From: Delftia tsuruhatensis
GTDB lineage: Bacteria; Pseudomonadota; Gammaproteobacteria; Burkholderiales; Burkholderiaceae_C
Reading direction: 5' to 3'
NCBI RefSeq assembly: GCF_903815225.1
Contig: NZ_LR813084.1
Span: forward strand, 1,158,501-1,222,500
Length of the DNA: 64,000 nucleotides
In this document: piece after piece, positions 52,201 to 60,805 of the stretch
Position numbering within the stretch: the first letter of the stretch is position 1
Layout: every line of letters begins with the position of its first letter
Made by a program: the position numbers and the translations under genes
The notes under the pieces: generated by a model
Seen by the model: only the letters and a program-made list of their open reading frames with translations
What the model was told of the DNA's origin: nothing
Databases searched by the model: none

Positions 52201-53109
52201 CGCAGCCGCCACCTGGACAGCATCGATGAGCGGGTCGCGAGACTGCGCTGGCATGTGGCCCTGGATCCGCGCTGGTCCCTGGATCTCGATGCCGAGGATG
52301 TTCGCCGCAGTGTCAACAACGGCAGCCTGGTGCAGGGCCCGTCATCGGAGCAAGGCGTGGGCCTGCGGCTGACGCGCAGGACGGCGGCGGGCAGCAGCGA
52401 GTTCCTGCTCGGCCGGCGCGAAAGCCTGGAGGGCTATACGCCCATGCAGTTCTCGCAGACCTACAACGTGGACAGTCGCTGGAGCCTGCAGGCCTCGCTG
52501 GGCAGGCACCTGGCCACACAGGAGACGCTGGCCATGCGCATGGGCGGCATGAAGGACCGCGTGGCCCTGGGCACCACCTACCAGCTGTCGCGCCTGGACC
52601 AGGTCTCGCTGGAGCTGGCGTCCGAGCGCTACCGCGTGCAGTCCGGCGCACGCGTCGGCTCGGGCAGCCATGCCACGCTGCAATACCTGCACACCTACCG
52701 CAGCGAGGCGCCCAGCCTGCAGTTCGGCGCATTCACGTCCTGGCACCGCTACAGCCGCAACGACCCGGCGCTTTTGCAGGGCCGGGACGCGGCCATCCTG
52801 CGCTACCTGCCACCCGGCAGCGATCCCGGCATCGACTACCTGCTGCCGCGCAGCTTCCGCTTTTCCGGCCTGCAGATGATGGTCAACAGCGGCTACGAGC
52901 AGCAGTACACGCGCGCGCTGCGACCCTATGCCAGCCTGGCCCTGACCCACCACAGCATCAACGGCGCGGGCTATGAGCTGGGCATGGGCCTGGCCACCAG
53001 CCTGTTCGGTGCGGACCACCTCGCCCTGGGCCTGAATTTTTCCAGATCGGGCCTGAATACCGTGGGCAATACCCGCGAGCTGCTGCTCACCTACCGCCTC
53101 CATTACTGA
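49264..53109 (+). CDS. pelB: Pel polysaccharide export protein PelB
   Basis: Outer-membrane export channel of Pel with a TPR scaffold, 1281 residues (P. aeruginosa PelB is about 1190). An N-terminal membrane helix (VPFWLIALLAVLIGGALWML) is followed by many TPR-like helical repeats (about residues 80-880). A C-terminal porin-like beta-barrel (about 900-1281) ends in LTYRLHY with a terminal aromatic. Start chosen at the GTG at 49264, overlapping pelA by 35 bases; it is the last start that keeps the whole membrane helix. The TPR region contacts PelA and recruits Pel for export. Confidence 0.93.
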   Translation: MSNSKRNAGGSERPITVPFWLIALLAVLIGGALWMLFPKQDLERRLSVTGDDSELSYNYLSNLLKSDPGNENLRALLKAKEERLQAIKLAREEAAKQALPSAAVQAWDHWQAAYQGYLEAQKQDHRAGGQAEALAPQVMQALKDVPLQGLTQEQALYLASSALVLRDTPLALGIYEEIAHRQEDAGRRAQVYEAAARQALGMSLYEESAGLLRQASATTQDAQQSRAYLWQALQVLQSGNRAAEALALARQQEELLGSDPETLRRLIGLARAAGDRAQAQHYAKRLLQLSLLQQWQAQLARASGVEIGPSTGTDDGAWALRPVAWNAPGWRLQRTAEPARKPPPGLPFDDKTYLLGYEVFLENRNLEDAWRVAAAAVRQAPQDMGWRERLAQVSEWMGQQQDALDNWLAIAQHTGREDAWKTVMRLAPGLFDDRALIAGLRHQLSRRPEDLALQQALVQAYERQAEPGAAIDYLKQHGRTPQSQILLAQLAERAGRPQLALEAWKRVLADPAQRTPAHAMPAAVLALLQGEPALGLRWLEDAQARIPAGMQDEGEYWRLLGDLAQDQRQEALTLKAYRRLLQTPHAGISDYDEVIRLLQRTDRREAAQMSLHAWEQFHELRHLTQAFYLLEDQGDWTQIGRQVDRIMADPALIRRLREQPTFFQILGAYFQRIGQPRKAMEAFEKGLALDPGSTVLRQGLLWLLIDTQNAAALKLLLAAAEPVWARDADMHGALAAAYMTLSRPAIALERYLKPHRMEHADDFLWMMQYADALEQNQQADLAWSLRQQLWERERARARAQDGKAAGAARRWLTAEGLEEVQRQARGRLMLFQSQGDGELALLRELLRMDLEGGRREHSAAAAELATAWLQERGEYQAERGYLWQQYARSRSKSASAPLWAEITVALAQKDTAEAGRLIERHDEALPRYDRINAAAMVGDVRLAQTAAFETMDGQSDDEPLHLALVEQLLAFSDFGGLQLRSRHLDSIDERVARLRWHVALDPRWSLDLDAEDVRRSVNNGSLVQGPSSEQGVGLRLTRRTAAGSSEFLLGRRESLEGYTPMQFSQTYNVDSRWSLQASLGRHLATQETLAMRMGGMKDRVALGTTYQLSRLDQVSLELASERYRVQSGARVGSGSHATLQYLHTYRSEAPSLQFGAFTSWHRYSRNDPALLQGRDAAILRYLPPGSDPGIDYLLPRSFRFSGLQMMVNSGYEQQYTRALRPYASLALTHHSINGAGYELGMGLATSLFGADHLALGLNFSRSGLNTVGNTRELLLTYRLHY

Positions 53110-53129
53110 AGATTCCAAGGAGTCCTCCC

Positions 53130-53681
53130 ATGACACAACGCACCTCTTTCGCCTCCCGCCTCCGCGTGCTCACGGGCGTTGCCCTGCTGGGCCTGTTGTC
53201 CGCCTGCTCCACCATCGACCGCGGCACGGCGCCCGCGCTCGAGGCAAATGCAAGCTGGGCTGTCCTGCCTTTCGAGAACCATACGGAAACCCCCATGGCG
53301 GGCAATCGCGCGGCCGCCATCGCGGCCGCCCTGCTGAACGCTCGCGGCATTGGCTCGGTCAAGCGCTATTCGGGCGATGCGCTGCAGGAGACGCTGTTCG
53401 ACGGCCGCGACACCAGGCGCCGGGACGATGCGCTGGCCTGGGCCCGCGGTGAAGGCGTGCGCTATGCGCTGCTGGGCGCGGTGGACGAGTGGCGCTACAA
53501 GGTCGGTGTGGATGGCGAGCCCGCCGTGGGCGTGGCCCTGGAGATCGTGGACGTGGGCACAGGAGCCACCGTGTGGAGTGGCACCGGCGGCCAAAGCGGC
53601 TGGAGCCGCGAGGCCCTGTCGGCCGTCGGCCAGAAGCTGATCCGCAACCTGCTGGGCACTGGCCTGGCCAACGCCCGATAA
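53130..53681 (+). CDS. pelC: Pel polysaccharide outer-membrane lipoprotein PelC
   Basis: A 183-residue lipoprotein with lipobox LSAC (about residues 23-26). WAVLPFENHTETPMAGNRAAAI is the conserved PelC core. In P. aeruginosa PelC forms a dodecameric ring beneath the PelB barrel that funnels the cationic polymer. GGAG stands nine bases before the ATG. The order after pelB is canonical. Confidence 0.94.
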   Translation: MTQRTSFASRLRVLTGVALLGLLSACSTIDRGTAPALEANASWAVLPFENHTETPMAGNRAAAIAAALLNARGIGSVKRYSGDALQETLFDGRDTRRRDDALAWARGEGVRYALLGAVDEWRYKVGVDGEPAVGVALEIVDVGTGATVWSGTGGQSGWSREALSAVGQKLIRNLLGTGLANAR

Positions 53682-53703
53682 GCACCTCCGGGAATCCCTG
53701 CCC

Positions 53704-55080
53704 ATGCCAGACCAAGCCACACCCAGCGCGACGGCGCACCCGCAGGCGCCGCGCCGCGCCGGCATTGCCGCGGAGTTCCGGGGCTCACCCCTGGGATTGC
53801 TGGTGCAGACCAGCGCCAGACCCTGGGTGGTGGTGGGCGAGACGCTGCTGCTGCCCCTGCTGGCCCTGCTGCTCGGCTGGTGGGTCAACCCTGGCAATCC
53901 GCTGTGGGTGGGGGAGGAGTTCCCCTGGTCCTGGCTGGCGCCCATGGTGGTGGCCCTGCGCTACGGGCCCATGGCTGGCCTGTCGGCGGCTGGCGTGCTG
54001 CTGCTGGGCTGGCTGGGCGTCAACCAGCGGGACCTGTCCCTGTTTCCCGAGCAGTACTTCCTGGGCGGGCTGATCGTGGTCATGGTCGTGGGCGAGATCT
54101 CCAGCCTGTGGCGCGCGCGCATCCGCCGGGCGCGCACGGCGCAGAACTACATGGACCAGCGTACCGAGCAACTGATACGCCAGCACTACCTGCTGCGCCT
54201 GTCCCATGACCGGCTGGAACAGGAACTCATAGGCCGGCCCGTGTCCATGCGAGACGCCATCAATGTGCTCAGCGGGCTCAGTGGCGCCGAGGGCGATGCC
54301 CAGCGCCTGCTCAATCTGCTGGCGCGCTTCAGCCAGATCAGCGTGGCCAGCCTCGTGCCCGTGCGCAATGGCGTGCTGGAGCGCACGCCCATCGCACAGA
54401 TGGGGGGCGACAGGCCCATCCATGCCCAGGACGCACTGGTGCGCCAGGCCCTGGACAGCCATGTGCTGTGCCATGTCTCGCAAAGCATGGCCCAGGGCCA
54501 GCAGACCCAGTACCTGGTGGCGGCGCCCATGCTGGATCTGGAGGGCGAGATCTACGGCCTGTTGCTGGTCGAGGAGATGCCGTTCTTCGCCCTGCAGGAA
54601 GAAGCGCTGCAGACCATCAACCTGCTGCTGGGCTACTACACGGACAGCGTGGCCGCCAACAGCCTGGCCGCGCCGTTGCTGCAGGCCTATCCCGCATGTC
54701 CGGCGCCCTTTGCCTTCGAGTTGCAGCGCATGGAGCATGTCAACCGCAGTGCGCGCCTGAGCAGCGTGGTCGTGGCCCTGGAGCTGTCGCCCGCCGCGGT
54801 CCAGGCGCAGATGGCCCAGCAGATCATGCGGCTGGAGCGGATGCTGGACCGCTCCTGGCTCCAGGAGCACGAGGGCCGGCAGCTTCTGGCCATCTTCATG
54901 CCGCTGGGCACGAACGCCACGGCCGAAGGCTATCTGAACCGCATCGAGGGCTGGCTGGCCCAGCGCGGCGTGGCCTCGCTGGCCGATGCCGGCATCTTCC
55001 CGCACACCATCCTGCTGGACCGATGCTCGGCCATGAGCGTGCTCGAACGCTTGCACCAGATGGGGCAGGGGCATGCTTAA
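53704..55080 (+). CDS. pelD: Pel c-di-GMP receptor PelD
   Basis: Inner-membrane c-di-GMP receptor that switches on Pel synthesis. The 458 residues comprise about four membrane helices (residues 40-135), a short coiled-coil (145-178), a GAF domain (about 180-320) and a degenerate GGDEF domain with no GGDEF signature. The c-di-GMP inhibitory-site motif RxxD is present as RMLD (R379-D382), in the position of R367-D370 of P. aeruginosa PelD. It overlaps pelE by eight bases. Confidence 0.94.
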   Translation: MPDQATPSATAHPQAPRRAGIAAEFRGSPLGLLVQTSARPWVVVGETLLLPLLALLLGWWVNPGNPLWVGEEFPWSWLAPMVVALRYGPMAGLSAAGVLLLGWLGVNQRDLSLFPEQYFLGGLIVVMVVGEISSLWRARIRRARTAQNYMDQRTEQLIRQHYLLRLSHDRLEQELIGRPVSMRDAINVLSGLSGAEGDAQRLLNLLARFSQISVASLVPVRNGVLERTPIAQMGGDRPIHAQDALVRQALDSHVLCHVSQSMAQGQQTQYLVAAPMLDLEGEIYGLLLVEEMPFFALQEEALQTINLLLGYYTDSVAANSLAAPLLQAYPACPAPFAFELQRMEHVNRSARLSSVVVALELSPAAVQAQMAQQIMRLERMLDRSWLQEHEGRQLLAIFMPLGTNATAEGYLNRIEGWLAQRGVASLADAGIFPHTILLDRCSAMSVLERLHQMGQGHA

Positions 55081-56095
55081 CATCAAGTTCGCCCTGGGCG
55101 CGCTGGCGGCTGAAATCGCCTCCTGGAGCAGCCTGTGGCTGCTGCGCAGCCAGTCGGATGCCGCACTGCTGGGGTATCTGGTGGCCCATGGGCTGGCCAG
55201 CGCCCTGCTGGCGCTGTGCCTGGCCCCCTTCCTGGCCACGTCGGCCAGGTCGATGCGCCAGCGCCTGGCCCTGGTGGCCTTGATGGGCCTGTTCGCCTAT
55301 GCCGTTCCGGTGGCGGGCATCGTCGGGGCCGTCATCGCGACCATCGCGCTGCATGCCCAGCGCGGCCCGCGCGGCGACCCGCGCTTTCCCGCGATGCCGC
55401 TGCCCGACTTCGATCCCCACCAGCAGGCCGGCACGGGCCGGCGCCAGGCCGGCCTGCAGTCCTTTCTGGCCAATCCCAACGTTCCCGTGGCATCGCGCAT
55501 GCGGGCCATGGTGGCGCTGGGCAGCGTGCCGGGGCGCATCGCCTCGCCCATGCTGCGCACGGCGCTGGGCGATTCCAGCGAGGACCTGCGCCTGCTGGCC
55601 TACAGCATGCTCGACGCCAAGGAGCGGGAGATCAGCAAGACCATCCACCTGGAACTGCACAGCTTCGAGCAGGCGCGGCAGGCGCAGGGCGACGGCGCGC
55701 TGGATGCGCGCGGGCTGCAGGCCGCGCGCGCCCTGTCCGACCTGTATGCGGAGCTGGTCTACCAGGGTGTGGCGCAAGGCGATGTGCGCGACCACGCGAT
55801 CGGCCGCTCCCTGCACTACTGCGACCTGGTGCTGGCGCAGCGTCCCGACAACGCCCAGCTGATGCTGCGCCGGGGCCGGCTGATGCACCTGCTGGCCAGG
55901 GAGGGCGAGGCGCTGGCCTGCTATGAGCGCTCCCTGGCGCTGGGGATGGAGCCCGCGCGGGTCATTCCCTACCAGGCCGAGCTGCTGTTCGAGCGGCGCG
56001 AATTCGCGCGTGTGCAGGCGCTGATGCGTTCGCTGGACGTGCAGCATGCCCTGCCGCGGCTGCGGCCCTGCATCAGCTACTGGAGCGTTCCATGA
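55073..56095 (+). CDS. pelE: Pel inner-membrane protein PelE
   Basis: A 340-residue inner-membrane protein with two or three N-terminal hydrophobic segments (residues 5-22, 30-50 and 63-92) and a cytoplasmic TPR-like helical region (about 200-330, with CYERSLALGMEP). In Pseudomonas PelE helps assemble the PelDEFG synthase complex. The start overlaps pelD, and the stop overlaps pelF by four bases. Confidence 0.92.
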   Translation: MLNIKFALGALAAEIASWSSLWLLRSQSDAALLGYLVAHGLASALLALCLAPFLATSARSMRQRLALVALMGLFAYAVPVAGIVGAVIATIALHAQRGPRGDPRFPAMPLPDFDPHQQAGTGRRQAGLQSFLANPNVPVASRMRAMVALGSVPGRIASPMLRTALGDSSEDLRLLAYSMLDAKEREISKTIHLELHSFEQARQAQGDGALDARGLQAARALSDLYAELVYQGVAQGDVRDHAIGRSLHYCDLVLAQRPDNAQLMLRRGRLMHLLAREGEALACYERSLALGMEPARVIPYQAELLFERREFARVQALMRSLDVQHALPRLRPCISYWSVP

Positions 56096-57639
56096 GCCAG
56101 TTCCCCACGGCGGCGCAGGCGGACATCGCATTGCTGCTCGAAGGTACCTTCCCCTATGTCAGCGGTGGCGTGTCCAGCTGGGTCAACCAGATCCTGCAGG
56201 CCTATCCCGAGCACCGCTTCGCCATCGTTTTCCTGGGAAGCCGGCGCGAGGACTATGGCGATTTCCGCTATCCGCTGCCGCCCAATGTGGTGCACTTCGA
56301 GCAACACTTCCTCTTCGATGCGCTGCATTCCAGCATGCAGCCCGCGCCCACCCGGGGCCACCCCGAGGCGCTGGCCAAGGCGCAGGAGTTCCTGCGCGCG
56401 CTGGAGGCGCATGACGGCAGCCCCGGCAGCCGCGCACAGGTGCTCGATGCCATGCGCTGCATCGCGCTGGAGCTGCAGCCCGGTCGCAGCCTGCCGCTGG
56501 AGGATTTCCTGCACAGCGAATACGCCTGGGACCTGATCCGCGACAGCTACCGGAGCCACTGCACCGACCCCTCCTTCGTGGACTTCTTCTGGACCGTGCG
56601 CATCATGCTGCAGCCGCTGTGGCTGATGGCGCGCATCGCCCATGGCCTGATTCCCGTGCGTGTGCTGCACACCGTATCGACCGGCTATGCCGGCTTTCTG
56701 GGGGCTCTGCTGCACCATGCGCGCGGCCTGCCCCTGGTGCTGTCCGAGCACGGTATCTACACCAAGGAGCGCCAGATCGACCTGCTGCAAAGCACCTGGA
56801 TCCGGGACAACCGCAACATCTTCCAGCGCGACCCCATGGAGGTCTCCTTCCTGCGCCAGATGTGGATACGCTTCTTCGACTGGATGGGGCGCTTTTGCTA
56901 TGCGGCGGCCGATCCCATCATCGCGCTGTACGAAAACAACCGCCTGCGGCAGGTGGCCGATGGCGCTCCCGCGCAGCGTACGGTCAGCATTCCCAACGGT
57001 ATACGCATCGAGCGCTTCGCGCCGCTGCGCGCCCAGCGGCCCGTCGAGGCGCCGCCCGTGCTGTGCCTGATCGGGCGTGTGGTGCCCATCAAGGACATCA
57101 AGACCTTCATCCGCGCCATGCGCCGCGTGGTCAACCGCCTGCCCGAGGCGCAGGCCTGGGTCGCCGGTCCCACGGCCGAGGACCCCGCCTATGCCGAGGA
57201 ATGCCGCAATCTCGCGGAAAGCCTGGGACTGCAGTCGCATGTGCGCTTCCTGGGCATGCAGAAGGTGGAGGAGCTGCTGCCGCGCGTGGGACTGGTCGTG
57301 CTGTCCTCCATCAGCGAGGCGCTGCCGCTGGTGATTCTCGAAGCCCAGGCGGCCGGCGTTCCCGTGGTCAGCACCGACGTGGGTTCATGCCGCCAGCTCA
57401 TCGACGGCCTGGGCCCCGAGGACCAGGCCCTGGGCTCGTGCGGGCGCGTGGTCGGCATCGCCAATCCCGAGGCGCTGGCCGATGCCTGCCTGGAACTGCT
57501 GGCCTCGCCCGCGCAATGGCAGGCCGCCAGCGCCGCCGGCATTGCACGCGTGGAACGCTATTACTCGGACCGGCTGCTGTTCGCGCGCTACAAGCAGGTC
57601 TATGACAGGGCGCTGCAACCGTCCGGGGAAACACGCTGA
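56092..57639 (+). CDS. pelF: Pel glycosyltransferase PelF
   Basis: Cytoplasmic GT4-family glycosyltransferase of 515 residues that polymerises Pel from UDP-sugars. It begins with ALLLEGTFPYVSGGVSSWVNQ-like glycine loop residues (about 13-32). EHGIYTKERQIDL follows, and the donor-binding part has LIGRVVPIKDIKTFIRA and SSISEALPLVILEAQAAG with the EX7E glutamates. It is coupled to pelE (ATGA) and to pelG (TGATG). Its donor is expected to be UDP-GalNAc and UDP-GlcNAc. Confidence 0.95.
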   Translation: MSQFPTAAQADIALLLEGTFPYVSGGVSSWVNQILQAYPEHRFAIVFLGSRREDYGDFRYPLPPNVVHFEQHFLFDALHSSMQPAPTRGHPEALAKAQEFLRALEAHDGSPGSRAQVLDAMRCIALELQPGRSLPLEDFLHSEYAWDLIRDSYRSHCTDPSFVDFFWTVRIMLQPLWLMARIAHGLIPVRVLHTVSTGYAGFLGALLHHARGLPLVLSEHGIYTKERQIDLLQSTWIRDNRNIFQRDPMEVSFLRQMWIRFFDWMGRFCYAAADPIIALYENNRLRQVADGAPAQRTVSIPNGIRIERFAPLRAQRPVEAPPVLCLIGRVVPIKDIKTFIRAMRRVVNRLPEAQAWVAGPTAEDPAYAEECRNLAESLGLQSHVRFLGMQKVEELLPRVGLVVLSSISEALPLVILEAQAAGVPVVSTDVGSCRQLIDGLGPEDQALGSCGRVVGIANPEALADACLELLASPAQWQAASAAGIARVERYYSDRLLFARYKQVYDRALQPSGETR

Positions 57640-59012
57640 TGGCCGGCATCGGATTCGAACTGCGCCACCTGCTGCGCAAGAACACGCTGACCAGCGTGCT
57701 GCAGGCCTATGCCTATGCGGGCGTGATCGGCTCGGGGCCCTGGGTGTTCTCCATCATCGGCATCCTGCTGGTGGGCGTGTTCAGCGTCAGCGTGGTGGCG
57801 CCGCCGCTGCTGGTCACGCAGTTCCAGACCTCGGTGACCTATCTGGTGGCCAGCAGCCTGATCCTGACCGGGGCGGCACAGCTGGCCTTCACGCGCTTCG
57901 TCTCCGACCGCCTGTTCCTCGAGCAGGACGAAAGCATCCTGCCCAACCTGCATGGCCTGTTGCTGGTGGTGGTGGCCTGCGCCAGCGCGCTGGGCACGCT
58001 GGCGCTGTTCCTCGTGCTGCCAGGCCAGGGCCTGCTGTATCGCGTGCTGATGCTGGCCGGCTTCACGCTGATGTGCGTGGTCTGGGTCATGACCGTGCTG
58101 CTGTCGGGACTCAAGCATTACCGGGCCATCGCGGGACTGTTCGGCGCCACCTATCTGCTGATCGTGCTGCTGGCCCTGCCGCTGCGCTACTGGGGGCTGG
58201 AAGGGCTGCTGGCCAGCTTCGTCATCGGCCATGTGCTGCTGCTGGCCGGCATGTGGATGATCGTGCTGCGCAGCTTTCCGCTGCAAAAGCGCTGGATCGC
58301 CTTCGACTTCACGCAGCGCTCGCTGATCTTTCCGGCGCTGATCGCCATCGGCGTGCTCTACAACCTGGGCATCTGGATCGACAAGTTCATGTTCTGGTAC
58401 TACCCGCCAACCTCGCAGCAGATCATCGGCGGGTTGCGGGCTTCCCTGATCTACGACCTGCCCGTGTTCCTGTCGTACCTGTCCATCATTCCGGGCATGG
58501 CCGTGTTCCTGGTGCGCATCGAGACGGACTTCGTCGAGTACTACGACAAGTTCTTCGATGCCGTGCGCGGTGGAGGCTCGCTCGAATACATCGAGTCCAT
58601 GCGCAATGAAATGGTCTATGCCATACAGGCCGGCCTGGGCGAGATCGCCAAGGTGCAGACACTGGCCGTGCTGGTGACCCTGGTGGCGGGACCGGCCATC
58701 CTGCAACTGCTGGGCATCTCCCAGCTGTACCTGCCGCTGCTGCATGTGCAGGTGGTTGGCGCGGGACTGCAGGTGGGGGTGATGGCCGTGCTCAACGTGT
58801 TCTTCTACCTGGACGAGCGGCGCATCGTGTTCCTGCTGTGCCTGTTGCTGGTGGTGCTGAACATCGCCTTCACGGGCATCTCGCTGGCCCTGGGCGCCGC
58901 GTTCTACGGCTATGGTTTTTGCCTGGCGATGCTGGTGACGCTGTGCACGGGGCTGTACCTGCTCTCGCGCGAACTCAACCGGCTCGAGTACAAGACCTTC
59001 ATGCTCCAGTAG
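57639..59012 (+). CDS. pelG: Pel inner-membrane transport protein PelG
   Basis: Polytopic membrane protein of 457 residues with about 12 helices, related to the Wzx/MATE-like flippases, which forms the Pel export path across the inner membrane. AGIGFELRHLLRKNTL at the N-terminus is highly conserved in PelG. FMFWYYPPTSQQIIGG and IETDFVEYYDKFF are further family marks. Last gene of the pel operon. Confidence 0.95.
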   Translation: MAGIGFELRHLLRKNTLTSVLQAYAYAGVIGSGPWVFSIIGILLVGVFSVSVVAPPLLVTQFQTSVTYLVASSLILTGAAQLAFTRFVSDRLFLEQDESILPNLHGLLLVVVACASALGTLALFLVLPGQGLLYRVLMLAGFTLMCVVWVMTVLLSGLKHYRAIAGLFGATYLLIVLLALPLRYWGLEGLLASFVIGHVLLLAGMWMIVLRSFPLQKRWIAFDFTQRSLIFPALIAIGVLYNLGIWIDKFMFWYYPPTSQQIIGGLRASLIYDLPVFLSYLSIIPGMAVFLVRIETDFVEYYDKFFDAVRGGGSLEYIESMRNEMVYAIQAGLGEIAKVQTLAVLVTLVAGPAILQLLGISQLYLPLLHVQVVGAGLQVGVMAVLNVFFYLDERRIVFLLCLLLVVLNIAFTGISLALGAAFYGYGFCLAMLVTLCTGLYLLSRELNRLEYKTFMLQ

Positions 59013-59213
59013 CCCGCCGTACGCCGATTTGCACGGTCTTGGCCGGACGTGCTGGCGGGGTGCGCCGGTCTGCGCGACAATACACGATTCGGCGCCGGTA
59101 CACCCACCGAGACAAGGTCCTGTAAAGGGCCGACCATTGCAACGATCGAGCACCCTGGCGTGCTGTGCCGTGACCGCCGCCTTCCGCTTTTTCCACTCCA
59201 AAGCTTTGACGCC

Positions 59214-60020
59214 ATGAAAAAACGCACCCTCTTGGCCACGGTGGCCCTGTCTGCCCTGCTGGCAGCCTGCGGCAAGAACGAGCCCGCATCGACCGCCGCT
59301 GCACCGGCCGCCGCCCCTGCGCCCGCTGCCGTGACCAAGCTGGTGATCGGCCTGGACGACAACTTCCCGCCCATGGGCTTTCGTGACGAGAAGAACGAGA
59401 TCGTCGGCTTCGACATCGACATGGCCCGCGAAGCCGCCAAGCGCATGAACCTGGAAGTGGACTTCAAGCCCATCGACTGGAGTGCCAAGGAAGCCGAGCT
59501 GGTCGGCAAGCGCGTCGATGCGCTGTGGAACGGCCTGACCATCACCGAAGAGCGCAAGAAGAACATCGCCTTCACCGCGCCCTACATGGAAAACCACCAG
59601 ATCATCATCGTGCGTGCCAACTCCGACATCAAGGACAAGGCCGGCCTGGCAGGCAAGGTCGTGGGCGCGCAGGACGGCAGCTCTGCCGTGGACGCCATCA
59701 AGAAGGACGCGGCCGTGGCAGCGAGCTTCAAGGAGCTCAAGACCTTCGGCGACAACATCACCGCGCTGATGGACCTGTCCGCCGGCCGCCTGGATGCCGT
59801 CGTGGTCGATGAGGTCGTGGGGCGCTTCCACGTGGCCAAGAAGTCCGGCGAGTACGCGGTGCTCGAGGACAACTTCGGCACCGAGGACTACGGCGTGGGC
59901 CTGCGCAAGGAAGACACCGAGCTGCTGGGCAAGCTGGAAGCCGCCCTTGCCGAAATGAAGAAGGACGGCAAGGCCGCCGAAATCGCTTCCAAGTGGTTCG
60001 GCAAGGACATCATCAAGTAA
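59214..60020 (+). CDS. Amino acid ABC transporter substrate-binding lipoprotein
   Basis: A 268-residue binding protein of the SBP_bac_3 family for polar amino acids. A lipobox LAAC (about residues 16-19) and an Ala/Pro-rich linker precede LVIGLDDNFPPMGFRDEKNEIVGFDIDMAREAAKRMN, the family opening. WNGLTITEERKKNIAFTAPYM and AVVVDEVVGRFH follow. ATG at 59214; no clear Shine-Dalgarno sequence. A hairpin terminator separates it from its permease. Ligand specificity cannot be read off. Confidence 0.92.
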   Translation: MKKRTLLATVALSALLAACGKNEPASTAAAPAAAPAPAAVTKLVIGLDDNFPPMGFRDEKNEIVGFDIDMAREAAKRMNLEVDFKPIDWSAKEAELVGKRVDALWNGLTITEERKKNIAFTAPYMENHQIIIVRANSDIKDKAGLAGKVVGAQDGSSAVDAIKKDAAVAASFKELKTFGDNITALMDLSAGRLDAVVVDEVVGRFHVAKKSGEYAVLEDNFGTEDYGVGLRKEDTELLGKLEAALAEMKKDGKAAEIASKWFGKDIIK

Positions 60021-60036
60021 ATCCGGCACGCCATGC

Positions 60037-60071
60037 GACCGGCAAGGCCTTGCAGGCATTGCCGGTCTTTT
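60037..60071 (+). terminator. Terminator-like hairpin between binding-protein and permease genes
   Basis: A perfect 9-bp stem (GACCGGCAA, 60037-60045, with 60059-60067), a 13-base loop and four T. Its position inside the ABC cluster fits partial termination that keeps the binding protein in excess over the membrane parts. Confidence 0.6.
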
Positions 60072-60151
60072 GCGTTCTGGGACGCACGCGCCCGTGGCTG
60101 CCCGGATCCTGCCGATGCCGGCGGGGCCGCGCACCGCACTGAGGCCATTCG

Positions 60152-60805
60152 ATGGAATATGTAATCTCGCTCATGGGGCCGCTGACCGCCGGCGCCCTGG
60201 TCACCCTCAAGCTGTTCGTCATCACGCTGGCACTGTCCATCCCGTTGGGATTGACGCTGGCGCTGCTGCGCATCTCGCGCTTTCGCTCCCTGAGCGGAAT
60301 GGTCGGCGGCTACATCTGGCTGATGCGCGGCACGCCGCTGATGCTGCAGATGCTGTTCATCTACTTCGCGCTCCCCTTCGTGCCGGTGATCGGCGTGCGC
60401 CTGCCCGACTTTCCGGCCGCCGTGGTCGCCTTCGCGCTGAACTACGCGGCCTATTTCGCCGAAATCTTCCGTGCCGGCATCCAGTCCGTGGACCGGGGGC
60501 AGTACGAGGGCGCCAAGGTGCTGGGCATGAGCTATGGCCAGACCATGCGCCGCATCATCCTGCCGCAGATGTGGGCACGCATCATCCCGCCCGTGAGCAA
60601 CGAGACCATCACCCTGGTCAAGGACACCTCGCTGATCTACGTGCTGGCACTCAATGATCTGCTACGCGCCGCGCGGGGCATCGTGCAGCGCGACTTCACC
60701 ATCACGCCCTTCGTGGTGGCCGCGGGCTTTTATCTGGTCATGACGCTGGTGCTGACCTGGATCTTCCAATACCTCGAAAAACGCCATGCCAAATACGACG
60801 CGTGA
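60152..60805 (+). CDS. Polar amino acid ABC transporter permease
   Basis: A 217-residue HisMQ/GlnP-type permease with about five membrane helices. The EAA-type loop is [22 protein letters not shown], the coupling site to the ATPase. [20 protein letters not shown] is typical. It overlaps the ATPase gene by 20 bases. A single permease is encoded, so the channel should be a homodimer. Confidence 0.93.
   Translation: MEYVISLMGPLTAGALVTLKLFVITLALSIPLGLTLALLRISRFRSLSGMVGGYIWLMRGTPLMLQMLFIYFALPFVPVIGVRLPDFPAAVVAFALNYAAYFAEIFRAGIQSVDRGQYEGAKVLGMSYGQTMRRIILPQMWARIIPPVSNETITLVKDTSLIYVLALNDLLRAARGIVQRDFTITPFVVAAGFYLVMTLVLTWIFQYLEKRHAKYDA

Noticed and set aside
49246-52254. A 1002-codon minus-strand open frame
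   Set aside because: Antisense shadow of pelB; it has no domain-like features and is rich in Arg, Gln and Leu from the complementary codon bias.
57600-60134. An 844-codon minus-strand open frame across pelG and the ABC binding protein
   Set aside because: It runs opposite to two convincing genes and reads as His/Gln-rich low complexity.
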